A stretch of DNA of 64,000 bases from an uncultured beta proteobacterium (GTDB lineage Bacteria > Pseudomonadota > Gammaproteobacteria > Burkholderiales > Burkholderiaceae_E), in contig CAIZNI010000071.1 of NCBI GenBank assembly GCA_903934295.1, positions 1-64,000 of the forward strand, in the 5' to 3' direction. The notes under the pieces were generated by a model. That model worked only from the letters and a program-made list of their open reading frames with translations, ran no database searches and was not told where the DNA came from. The translations under genes and the position numbers were made by a program. This document shows, one piece after another, positions 37,487 to 44,943 of the stretch (the first letter of the stretch is position 1; the number at the start of each line of letters is the position of its first letter).

Positions 37487-37527
37487 TCATAGATAAGACA
37501 TTGTCAGCGTTAATGACTGTTCTATGA
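37487..37527. promoter_or_regulatory. Operator copy B of the second hipBA module
   Basis: A second 41-bp palindrome, identical to copy A at 31 of 41 positions in the same orientation. Arms are TCATAGATAAGACA and TGACTGTTCTATGA, again 13 bp apart. Its start is 64 bp from that of copy A, about six helical turns. Probably an additional binding site for the HipB protein or HipBA complex. Confidence 0.72.
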
Positions 37528-37677
37528 TTCTTTCTTTCCGGATCGGTGTCGTACCCGCCTCGCCACCTTGGGCACGCTTCAATACCGCCATGATCGGGCC
37601 CGAATTCGACTTGGCAGCGGGACATCATTCCCCACCGTGCTACCGTTGTGCTTCCATTGCGATCCGGGAGGATGATC

Positions 37678-37926
37678 ATGGAAGTTGCAATCCGCAAGAT
37701 GGGCAACTCGCAGGGCGTCCTGATTCCGAAGCCCATTCTGGCCCAGGTGGGACTGGAGGGCACTGCCGATCTGCAAGTGCGCGACGGCGTGATCGAGATT
37801 CGTGCGGTCCGCCGCAATCCGAGAGAAGGCTGGGCTGACGACGCGCGCCGGATTGCAGACCAGCGCGATGACGCGCCGGTCTGGCCGGCGTTCGCCAACG
37901 ATGGCGACAGCGATCTGGTCTGGTGA
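37678..37926 (+). CDS. MazE/AbrB-type antitoxin
   Basis: 82 residues starting MEVAIRKMGNSQGVLIPKPIL, a SpoVT-AbrB swapped-hairpin DNA-binding domain as in MazE/PemI. The C-terminal part (PREGWADDARRIADQRDDAPVW) is acidic and likely binds the toxin. The ATG at 37678 has GGGAGG six bases ahead; an ATG at 37672 overlaps that site. It overlaps the toxin gene by one base. Confidence 0.88.
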   Translation: MEVAIRKMGNSQGVLIPKPILAQVGLEGTADLQVRDGVIEIRAVRRNPREGWADDARRIADQRDDAPVWPAFANDGDSDLVW

Positions 37927-38243
37927 TGAAGACGGGCGATATCTGGCTGGCCCAACTGGATCCGACGGTTGGCGGCGAGATTCAAAAGACGCGGCCTTGC
38001 GTCGTGATTTCGCCCGACGACATGAACGCGCACTTGCGCACCGTCATGGTGGCGCCGATGGCGACGGGATCGCGGCCAGCGCGCTTCCGGATCGCGCTCA
38101 CCTTCCAGGGGAAGCAAGGCCTGATCCTGCTGGACCAGGTTAGAACTCTCGATCGTGCGCGTCTGGTCAAGCGAATGGGTGCCCTGCGGCCGGTGACGCT
38201 GGCGGCGACCTTGAAAACCCTGCAGGCCATGTTCGCGCCATGA
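37926..38243 (+). CDS. PemK/MazF-type endoribonuclease toxin
   Basis: 105 residues with the MazF fold signatures: MKTGDIWLAQLDPTVGGEIQKTRPCVVIS, where the Arg-Pro-containing strand is catalytic, then VMVAPMATG and LDQVRTLDRARLVKRMG. It cleaves mRNA at specific short sequences in known relatives. The TGATG junction couples it to the antitoxin. Upstream GTG 37923 would add one residue. Confidence 0.9.
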   Translation: MKTGDIWLAQLDPTVGGEIQKTRPCVVISPDDMNAHLRTVMVAPMATGSRPARFRIALTFQGKQGLILLDQVRTLDRARLVKRMGALRPVTLAATLKTLQAMFAP

Positions 38244-38443
38244 CCTGTCAAATGGTCGTGCGATTGACTCGGCTGCAAGACGCCTGGCCCGCAAGACATG
38301 CGAAGCGGCCAGGTCATCGAAGGACAACTGACGATTCGAAACCCATTCGAGCCCTCACCAACTAGTCCTCCGAAGTGGGTGTCCTTCCTGTGTTGGCAAC
38401 GAAGGCCGCGCGTGCCTGCGCAGTCGGAACAGGCGTTCGGCCG

Positions 38444-39367
38444 CTACTGTCGTCTGTCGTCTGCCGTCTCCAGCCGGTTGCGTCCCGCGCGCTTGGCTCG
38501 GTACAGCGCCTCGTCGGCAGCCTGGATGAGGTCTTGCGGGCTTCGATGGGATGGATGCCTCATCGCCAGGCCGATGCTGACGGTCACGTGGGGCGCCGTC
38601 GCCGAAGTCGGGTGCTCGATGCCCAACGCAGACACGCCGCGCAGCACACCCTCGCCGATCCGAAGGGCATCCGCGCTGCCGCACTCTGGCAGCAGCAGCA
38701 CGAACTCCTCGCCGCCGTAGCGCGCCGTCAGGTCTGGCAATCGACGCAGATGGCGAGCCAGTTCGAGGGCCACGCGCCGCAGGCGGTCGTCACCCGCGAC
38801 ATGGCCGAGGGCATCGTTGTAACCCTTGAAGTGGTCGATGTCGCAGATCATCAGCGCGAGCGGACCGACGCCGCGCCCGCTGCGCGACCATTCACGTTCC
38901 AGCGCGATGTCGAAGGCGCGCCGGTTGGACACGCCCGTCAAGCCGTCCACTGTGACCAGTCGACGCAGCCGATCACCCTGCCGCTTGAGGGTAATGTAGT
39001 TCCTCACCCGCGCCCGGACAATGTCGGGGTCGACCGGCTTGTGGATGACGTCTATCGCCCCTGCGGTCAGCGCGCGGGCCTCGATCGGCGCGTCGGTGTG
39101 GAGGGTGATGAACAGCAGCGGCGTGTCGACCAGGTCTGCATGGGCCTTGATCTGCCGGCACACCTCGAAGCCGTCGGTATCGGGCATTTCGATGTCGAGC
39201 AGGATCACGTCAGGCCGAATCGCCTCGGCCAGTTCCAGCGCCTGGTTGCTGCGAGTCGTCACGTGGATGGCGCCGAGCGGCTCGAGCAGGTGAGCCATCA
39301 ACAGCAGCATGGACGGATCGTCATCGACAATGAGGATATGGGTTGCAGTGTCGGCGTCTTCGGTCAT
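38444..39367 (-). CDS. Response regulator with GGDEF diguanylate cyclase domain
   Basis: 307 residues. Receiver domain with VDDD, phosphoacceptor D in VILLDIEMPDTDG, and K in IHKPVD. It is joined to a GGDEF domain: DGLTGVSNRRAFD, DIDHFKGYNDALGH, active-site RYGGEEFVLLLP. The RxxD inhibitory site (RLPD) lies five residues before GGEEF, so product inhibition is expected. Likely a phosphorylation-controlled c-di-GMP synthase. ATG at 39367 overlaps the hybrid-kinase stop by 4 bp (ATGA), so the kinase is the presumed partner. Confidence 0.92.
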   Translation of the reverse strand: MTEDADTATHILIVDDDPSMLLLMAHLLEPLGAIHVTTRSNQALELAEAIRPDVILLDIEMPDTDGFEVCRQIKAHADLVDTPLLFITLHTDAPIEARALTAGAIDVIHKPVDPDIVRARVRNYITLKRQGDRLRRLVTVDGLTGVSNRRAFDIALEREWSRSGRGVGPLALMICDIDHFKGYNDALGHVAGDDRLRRVALELARHLRRLPDLTARYGGEEFVLLLPECGSADALRIGEGVLRGVSALGIEHPTSATAPHVTVSIGLAMRHPSHRSPQDLIQAADEALYRAKRAGRNRLETADDRRQ

Positions 39368-42300
39368 GTTGCCCCGTTCAATTGCCGCAGCAAGCGTGCG
39401 GCCTCGGTGAAGTCCAGCGCCGCCATCGCAGCGAGCAGGGGCTCGCGCAAGCCGGCGCCCGCGCGTGCCTCGATCGCCGGCTGGAGGTCGCGCCAGCACT
39501 CCAGTGCCTTCACGTCGTGCACCTCGAGCAGCGCGAGCAGCGCTTGCAGGGCGGCCGTGTCGGGTGCCGCAGGTGTTGCAGGCGTTGTGATGTCGCTGGC
39601 CGCGGCCTGGGTGTCGCGAGGCGCGGCGAGGGTCTGGCTGGACAGGGCTCGGCGAATGGCGGCGGTCAATGCGGTGACCGCCTCCCCGAGTGCGCCCAGG
39701 TCGGGTATGGTCGGGTCGGGGCTTCTCAGGGTGGATTCGGCCAGCGCCGCGAGCGCTCCCGCGTCGCGGGCGCCCAGGTTGTACAGGCTCCCGCGCAGCG
39801 CGTGGACCTGGCTCGCCGCCCCGGCGTGGTCGCCGCGCAGCACCGCAGACCGGGCGGCATCCATCTTGATGGGGAGGCCCGTGCTCGCCGCGACCAGCAA
39901 GCCGTTGAAGAGGGTCGCGTTGCCCAGGAGGCGCTGGGCTGCGTCTTGCCGGTCGATGCCGGCAATCTCGGGAAAACCATTGCCCAGGGATGCCGCTGCG
40001 GCGTCTTCGGGATCGGGTGCAGCGGGCGCGACGCGGGTGGAGGGCAGGGATGCGGGCACACGCGGCTTCACCCAGCGCAGCAGCGCATCCAGCAAGGCGG
40101 TGGGATCGACGGGCTTGGTGATGACTGCCGCCATGCCCGCTGCCGCACAGTCCTCCTGGTCTTTCGGCAGAGCGGCCGCCGTCATGGCCAGTACCGGAAC
40201 CTCGGCCAGTTCCCGGCGCTCGCGGATCAGCCGCGTGGCCTGCAGCCCGTCCATCACCGGCATGTGCACATCCATCAGGATGATGTCGACAGCCGTGTCT
40301 TGAAGCACCGCCAGGGCCTTGAGGCCGTTGTCGGCCACTGTCACGCGCAGGCCCATGCGCTCCAGCATGTAGGTTGCGACCATCTGGCTGTTTTCGGTGT
40401 CCTCCACCAGCAGCACGTGCGCGCCTGCGATGGGGGTGGCACGCCGGCGCAGCGTTTGTGATGTCGGCTCGGAGATCTGCGGGGAGCTTGATCCGTGCGA
40501 TCCGCAGAGGATGTCCAGGTGCCGGGATGCGGTGATGGGCTTTTGCAGCAGTTCGTCGAGCTTGAGGTCGCCCGCCTTGCGGCGCAGCTGTTCACGGTCG
40601 AACGCCGAAACCATGATGATGGCCGGCGCGCGGGGCAGGTCACCCTGGGCGGCGGACTGCTGGATCCAGCGCGCCACGTCGAGTCCATCCACCTCCGGCA
40701 TGTCCCAGTCGAGCAGCACAAGGTCGAAGGGCTTGCCGGCTTCGCCACGCGACCGCGAGATCAGATCGATGGCCTCGCGCCCTCCCCCGGCCTGCACGGC
40801 ATCGACCTGCCAGTGTTCGAGCACATCCACGATCATCTGGCGCTCCTCGGCCAGGTCGTCGACCACCAGCACCCGGTGGTAGAGCAGCCGCGACCGATCG
40901 AGCGCCGCCGATCGCTCCCCGGCGATCGGCAGTTCCAGATCGAAGCTGAAGGTGCTGCCTGCGCCGGGCTGGCTGACGACCTGGATGCGGCCGCCCATCA
41001 ACTCGCACAGACGCTGGCTGATGACCAGGCCCAGGCCGCTGCCGCCATAGCGCCGCGAGATCGACTCGTCGGCTTGCGAAAAGGGCCGGAACAGCCCGTC
41101 GATGTTCTCGGGGGCGATGCCGATGCCCGTGTCCCGCACCGCGAATCGCAGCGCGACGCCGCGGGCTTCGCGGTCGTCGCCTGGGGGCCGCCGATGCACG
41201 CTCAGGCAGACATGGCCCGACGCGGTGAACTTGATCGCATTGCCCAGCAGGTTGTTGAGGATCTGGCTCAGCCGGTGGGCATCCCCCACCAGGACCCTGG
41301 GCAACGCCTGATCGATGTCGATCACGATCTGCAGGCCCTTCTGGGAGGCGATCAGCGCAAACAGGTCGGTGCTGGCCTCGATCAGCGGCTCGAGCTCGAA
41401 CGCCTGGGGGTCCAGTTCCATCTGCCGGGCCTCGATCTTCGAGAGGTCGAGGATGGTGTCGAGGATGCGCATCAAGGCCATCGACGACTGGTGGATCCGG
41501 GTCATGTAATCGGCCGCCCTTCGCGGCATGTTCGGTAATTCGATGCCCATCGCCGACAGGCCGATCACCGTGTTCATGGGGGTGCGGATCTCGTGGCTCA
41601 TCCTGGCGAGGAAATCGGACTTGGCCAGGTTGGCTTCGACGGCGATGCGAGTGGCCTCCCTGAGCGCCTCCTCGTGGGCGATCTGATCGGTCACGTCGAC
41701 GTTGATGCCGATCATGCGCACCGCCTGGCCATGCTCGTCATAGGTCGTGTGGGACCCGGCCTTGATGAAGTGGGTCGAACCATCGCTCGGCCAGACCACC
41801 CGGAACAGGTACTCGTACTCGCGCTCACCGCGCAGGGCCGCCTGAATGGCCGCCTCGGCACCGGCCCGATCATCGGGATGTACTGCGCTGGTCCAGGCCT
41901 CGAAGGCGCCATCGAAGTCTCCTGGCTGCAGTCCGTGGAACTGGTACATCACCTCGTCCCAGACGAGCACGTTTTGAGGCACATACCAGTCCCACACCCC
42001 CACGAGGCCGTCAGATGAGGTGGCCTTGAGCCGGTCCCTCTCCGTCTGTATCAGCAACTCCAGGTGCTCGGTGGCGGCCTGAATGGCCTGCTTCTCCCGG
42101 GACACATCCTGCAGGACGCAGATGAGGGCAGGGCCCTCCTGCCGGTCGGGATCGGTGTCCGCACGATGGCGGAACCAGACCGCACGGCCGGCGACCTGCA
42201 TGCGCACCTCGACCTCGAAGCGCCCCCCGTCGAGACCGTTCCGGGCCTGTTCGCAGGCATTGCGCAGCAGGTGCCGGTCCTCGGGGTCGCACAGCGCGAC

Positions 42301-42438
42301 AAGGCCGTCCAGCGTGTTCGGTGGCGCGCCTTCAACGCCCAGAAGGCGGCAGGCGTTGTCAGACAGGGTGACCTGTTCCCCCGTCATGGGCATGTGCCAA
42401 GCGCCAATGCCAGCGATCCGCTCGATGATGGTGTGCAT
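39364..42438 (-). CDS. Hybrid sensor histidine kinase with two receivers and an HPt domain
   Basis: No membrane segment is seen, so it is probably cytosolic. From ATG 42438 (1024 residues): two PAS domains (about 10-115 and 145-255), HisKA with SHEIRTPMNT (His ~282), and HATPase_c with NLLGNAIKFT, DTGIGI and GGSGLGLV. Receiver 1 has LLDWDMPEVDG (Asp ~577), receiver 2 has ILMDVHMPVMDG (Asp ~723), and the HPt domain has VHALRGSLYNLGA (His ~879). A complete His-Asp-His-Asp relay is thus in one chain, passing to the coupled diguanylate cyclase. A longer start at 42513 is possible; 42438 has GGGGAG upstream. Confidence 0.9.
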   Translation of the reverse strand: MHTIIERIAGIGAWHMPMTGEQVTLSDNACRLLGVEGAPPNTLDGLVALCDPEDRHLLRNACEQARNGLDGGRFEVEVRMQVAGRAVWFRHRADTDPDRQEGPALICVLQDVSREKQAIQAATEHLELLIQTERDRLKATSSDGLVGVWDWYVPQNVLVWDEVMYQFHGLQPGDFDGAFEAWTSAVHPDDRAGAEAAIQAALRGEREYEYLFRVVWPSDGSTHFIKAGSHTTYDEHGQAVRMIGINVDVTDQIAHEEALREATRIAVEANLAKSDFLARMSHEIRTPMNTVIGLSAMGIELPNMPRRAADYMTRIHQSSMALMRILDTILDLSKIEARQMELDPQAFELEPLIEASTDLFALIASQKGLQIVIDIDQALPRVLVGDAHRLSQILNNLLGNAIKFTASGHVCLSVHRRPPGDDREARGVALRFAVRDTGIGIAPENIDGLFRPFSQADESISRRYGGSGLGLVISQRLCELMGGRIQVVSQPGAGSTFSFDLELPIAGERSAALDRSRLLYHRVLVVDDLAEERQMIVDVLEHWQVDAVQAGGGREAIDLISRSRGEAGKPFDLVLLDWDMPEVDGLDVARWIQQSAAQGDLPRAPAIIMVSAFDREQLRRKAGDLKLDELLQKPITASRHLDILCGSHGSSSPQISEPTSQTLRRRATPIAGAHVLLVEDTENSQMVATYMLERMGLRVTVADNGLKALAVLQDTAVDIILMDVHMPVMDGLQATRLIRERRELAEVPVLAMTAAALPKDQEDCAAAGMAAVITKPVDPTALLDALLRWVKPRVPASLPSTRVAPAAPDPEDAAAASLGNGFPEIAGIDRQDAAQRLLGNATLFNGLLVAASTGLPIKMDAARSAVLRGDHAGAASQVHALRGSLYNLGARDAGALAALAESTLRSPDPTIPDLGALGEAVTALTAAIRRALSSQTLAAPRDTQAAASDITTPATPAAPDTAALQALLALLEVHDVKALECWRDLQPAIEARAGAGLREPLLAAMAALDFTEAARLLRQLNGAT

Positions 42439-42634
42439 GAAGCCCTGCTCCCCGGAGGTTTGCTGACCAGTCTGCCATGGGGCAATACCGGCGGATAGTA
42501 GATTCAGGTGCATGAGGCCAGGATCCGCCGCCCATCAAGGCGACTCGCCCGATCGCGCGGCAATACCGCGGGGGCCCCGGCTGCCGATATAGTCCGGCAG
42601 TCGGATTTTCCCCGCCCCCTTCATGAGAGATGCG

Positions 42635-43309
42635 ATGAACGTTTTGGATGCCATACGGAACCGCCGCTCGATCCGAGCCTTCCGGCCGGACCCGGTGCCC
42701 AGAGAAACCATCGACCAGATCCTGCAGATCGCCCAGCGCTCCCCGAGCGGCACCAATACCCAGCCCTGGCATGTGTATGTCTGCGCCGGTGCGGTCAAGC
42801 AGGCGATCACCGATGATGTTCTCGCGCTGGTGCGCGCCGGCGGTGGCGGTCGCTACGAGGACTACGACTATTACCCGACCACCTGGAAGGACGAGCACCG
42901 CGACCGGCGTCGCGAGGTGGGCTGGTCGCTCTACAGCCTGGTGGGCGTGCCCAAGGGCGACCGCGAAGGCAGTGCCCGGCAGAGCGCGCGCAACTTCCGG
43001 TTCTTCGATGCGCCGGTCGGCCTGTTCGTGACCACCGACGCCTACCTGGGGCGCGGCAGCTGGGCCGATGCGGGCATGTACCTGCAGACGATCATGCTGG
43101 CGGCCAAGGGCTTCGGGCTGGACACCTGCGCGCAGGCCGCCTGGATTCCCTATCAGAAGCCGGTGTTCGAGCACCTGGGCATTCCGGCGGATCAGTGCCT
43201 GGTCTCGGGGATGAGTCTGGGCTTCGCGAATCCGGATGCGATCGAAAACACGCTGGTGAGCGCGCGCGAGTCCCTGGGCAATGTGGCGCACTACCGGGGC
43301 TTTCGCTGA
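42635..43309 (+). CDS. Nitroreductase family FMN-dependent oxidoreductase
   Basis: 224 residues with the nitroreductase fold: AIRNRRSIRAFRPDPVP (FMN-phosphate Arg residues), RSPSGTNTQPWHVYV, and GLDTCAQAAWIPY near the C-terminus. It reduces nitro compounds or quinones with NAD(P)H. Two in-frame ATG codons (42623, 42635) exist; the second begins the conserved NVLDAIRNRRS. Divergent from the hybrid kinase, with no other partner nearby. Confidence 0.9.
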   Translation: MNVLDAIRNRRSIRAFRPDPVPRETIDQILQIAQRSPSGTNTQPWHVYVCAGAVKQAITDDVLALVRAGGGGRYEDYDYYPTTWKDEHRDRRREVGWSLYSLVGVPKGDREGSARQSARNFRFFDAPVGLFVTTDAYLGRGSWADAGMYLQTIMLAAKGFGLDTCAQAAWIPYQKPVFEHLGIPADQCLVSGMSLGFANPDAIENTLVSARESLGNVAHYRGFR

Positions 43310-43422
43310 AGGGACTGCGTGCGGCCATCTTGATGCGGCGGAGATTGACGACGCCGAGCAGGCGCTGCGGCGGTTCAGCGAGCCGCAGTACCGGCGGGGC
43401 ACGTACCCGCCCGCGGATGCCC

Positions 43423-43466
43423 TTGTGGCGCGATTTCAGTCGGCTTACAATTTACGCTCATGTAAG
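43423..43466 (+). promoter_or_regulatory. Promoter with overlapping operator of the VapBC-type pair
   Basis: TTGTGG (43423-43428) and TACAAT (43446-43451) form a sigma-70-like promoter with 17-bp spacing. An inverted repeat, CTTACA (43444-43449) and TGTAAG (43461-43466) with an 11-bp spacer, overlaps the -10. AAGGA at 43464-43468 then serves as the ribosome site. Autorepression by the AbrB-type antitoxin is inferred. Confidence 0.6.
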
Positions 43467-43474
43467 GAATCAAC

Positions 43475-43702
43475 ATGCCTGAAGCGACCCTCACCAGCAA
43501 GGGACAGATCACCATTCCGGCCGAGGTTCGCAAAGCCATGGGTCTGACCGCGGGCGAACGCGTCGTCTTCACTCGACTCGACGATGGCACGACGGTGATG
43601 CGCGCAAAGTCGCGCTCGATCTTCGAACTCCAAGGCCTGCTGACCCCTGTGGTCAACCAGCGCAAGGTGCCGATCGATGACATGAATATCGGACGCGGGT
43701 GA
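43475..43702 (+). CDS. AbrB/VapB-type antitoxin
   Basis: 75 residues, opening MPEATLTSKGQITIPAEVRKAMGL, a textbook SpoVT-AbrB domain, with a short C-terminal toxin-binding tail. ATG at 43475, ribosome site AAGGA. Overlaps the PIN toxin gene by one base (TGATG). A 165-bp stretch before it, after the nitroreductase gene, codes for nothing I recognise. Confidence 0.9.
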   Translation: MPEATLTSKGQITIPAEVRKAMGLTAGERVVFTRLDDGTTVMRAKSRSIFELQGLLTPVVNQRKVPIDDMNIGRG

Positions 43703-44103
43703 TGGCGGGCCTGGACACGAATGTGCTGGTGCGTTGGCTGGTAGCCGACGACCCGGTCCAGACGGCGCAGGCGCGGGCGCTGTTCGAGTCGGGCCGTCTG
43801 CAGGGCAATCCGTTCTTCGTGCCGAGCACCGTTCTGCTGGAGCTCGAGTGGGTCCTGCGCTCGCGTTATGGGCTGGAAAAGCCGGCCATTCTCGCCGTGT
43901 TCAGCGCCTTGCTGGAAACGCAGGAAATCGACATTCAGTTCGAGCCTGCACTGGAACGCGCGCTCAATCTCTACCGGACGGGGCGCGCCGAGTTTGCGGA
44001 TTGCCTGCACGCCGGTTTGTGCGCTGCGGCTGCCCAGGCGCCCCTGCTCACCTTCGATGCCAAGGCCGCGCGCCTTGCGCAGGTGGAGCTGATCGGCAGT
44101 TGA
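43702..44103 (+). CDS. PIN-domain ribonuclease toxin (VapC-like)
   Basis: 133 residues. The acidic PIN residues are visible: GLDTNVLVRWL (first Asp), VLLELEWVL (Glu), and EFADCLHAG (Asp), with a final LTFDAKAARL. Expected to be a Mg-dependent endoribonuclease blocked by the AbrB-type partner. GTG 43699 would add one residue. Confidence 0.9.
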   Translation: MAGLDTNVLVRWLVADDPVQTAQARALFESGRLQGNPFFVPSTVLLELEWVLRSRYGLEKPAILAVFSALLETQEIDIQFEPALERALNLYRTGRAEFADCLHAGLCAAAAQAPLLTFDAKAARLAQVELIGS

Positions 44104-44170
44104 ACACGGTGCGCCGGCGCCGGCTCACCGCCGTGAATAAACTGGCTTCGATCGTGGCCATCATCCAATG

Positions 44171-44192
44171 GGCCAGCCCCGATGGCCTTTTT
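44171..44192 (+). terminator. Terminator after the PIN toxin gene
   Basis: GGCCA and TGGCC form a 5-bp stem around GCCCCGA, followed by five T residues. The T-run is itself flanked by TGGCC and GGCCA, so an alternative hairpin may form. Confidence 0.6.
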
Positions 44193-44404
44193 GGCCAGTC
44201 AGGATCGCCGGGCCAGTGCAGCAATCGGCACTCACGGCAGGTCAGTCACCTTGGCCACGCCCTGATTGGCAGTGAAGTACCCCGTCGGGCCGTAAAGGGC
44301 GATCCCTTACGGGGGCGGGATCGGCCTGGGCAGGGCCCCTGCGAATGTCAGCATTGGCGGCCTCGCAGGATGCCTGGCGTGCGTCTCCCCAGATTCCCGA
44401 CGCC

Positions 44405-44426
44405 AATCTGCGCGAATCGGCAGATT
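44405..44426 (+). promoter_or_regulatory. Leader hairpin before the CBS-domain gene
   Basis: AATCTGC (44405-44411) and GCAGATT (44420-44426) form a perfect 7-bp stem with an 8-nt loop, 48 nt before the ATG. Function unknown; it may be an mRNA leader structure or an operator. Confidence 0.4.
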
Positions 44427-44474
44427 CGTGCACACTTTTGCCGTCCCCACCTGCCTTTCCACGAGAGGAAATCG

Positions 44475-44924
44475 ATGAGTACTAGCACTGTCAAGAGCGC
44501 GCTGGCCCAGAAAAGCGGCGCCCTGATCCAGGTTCGTTCCAGCGACATGGTCGTCACGGTTCTGCAGCAGATGCGCGACAACCGTGTCCGCTCGGTGCTC
44601 GTCATCGACGACGGCGTGCTGGTGGGCATCGTGACCCAGGGCGACTGCGCCATCAAGGTGCTGCTGCCGGGGCTCGATGCGAAGGCAACGATGGTCAGCC
44701 AGGTGATGACGCGCAACCCGGTGACAGTCAAGCCGGAGGATCTGCTGGAAGCCTGCATGAGCCTGATGGCCGCCCGCGGTTTTCGCCATCTGCCGGTGAT
44801 GAGCGAAGGCCAGGTCGTGGGCGTGATCTCCATCGGGGATGTCGTGAAGGACATCGTGCGCGACCTGCAGCGCAACGTGGGCGACCTGATGGGCTACATC
44901 ATGACCGACAGCCCCGGCGGCTGA
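44475..44924 (+). CDS. CBS-domain-pair protein
   Basis: 149 residues made of two CBS domains, from VRSSDMVVTVLQQMRDNRVRSVLVIDDGVLVGIVTQGD to MTRNPVTVKPEDLLEACMSLMAARGFRHLPVMSEGQVVGVISIGDVVKDIV. Such stand-alone CBS pairs sense adenine nucleotides in many proteins, but the target here is unknown. ATG at 44475 after GAGAGGAAA, a good ribosome site. Confidence 0.93.
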   Translation: MSTSTVKSALAQKSGALIQVRSSDMVVTVLQQMRDNRVRSVLVIDDGVLVGIVTQGDCAIKVLLPGLDAKATMVSQVMTRNPVTVKPEDLLEACMSLMAARGFRHLPVMSEGQVVGVISIGDVVKDIVRDLQRNVGDLMGYIMTDSPGG

Positions 44925-44943
44925 ACACGCCGGCAACTCCCCG

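Larger units (their letters stand above)
44104..44474. other. 371-bp intergenic region with terminator and hairpins
   Basis: No open frame here has a recognisable domain or ribosome site. It holds a terminator of the VapBC pair (44171-44192), a bulged hairpin at 44287-44313 (CCGTAAAGGG / CCCTTACGG), and a perfect 7-bp hairpin at 44405-44426 (AATCTGC / GCAGATT) some 48 nt before the next gene. It probably contains the promoter and leader of the CBS-domain gene. Confidence 0.6.

Noticed and set aside
43281-43547. An 88-codon frame between the nitroreductase and the AbrB-type antitoxin
   Set aside because: It overlaps both real genes and has no recognisable domain or ribosome site.
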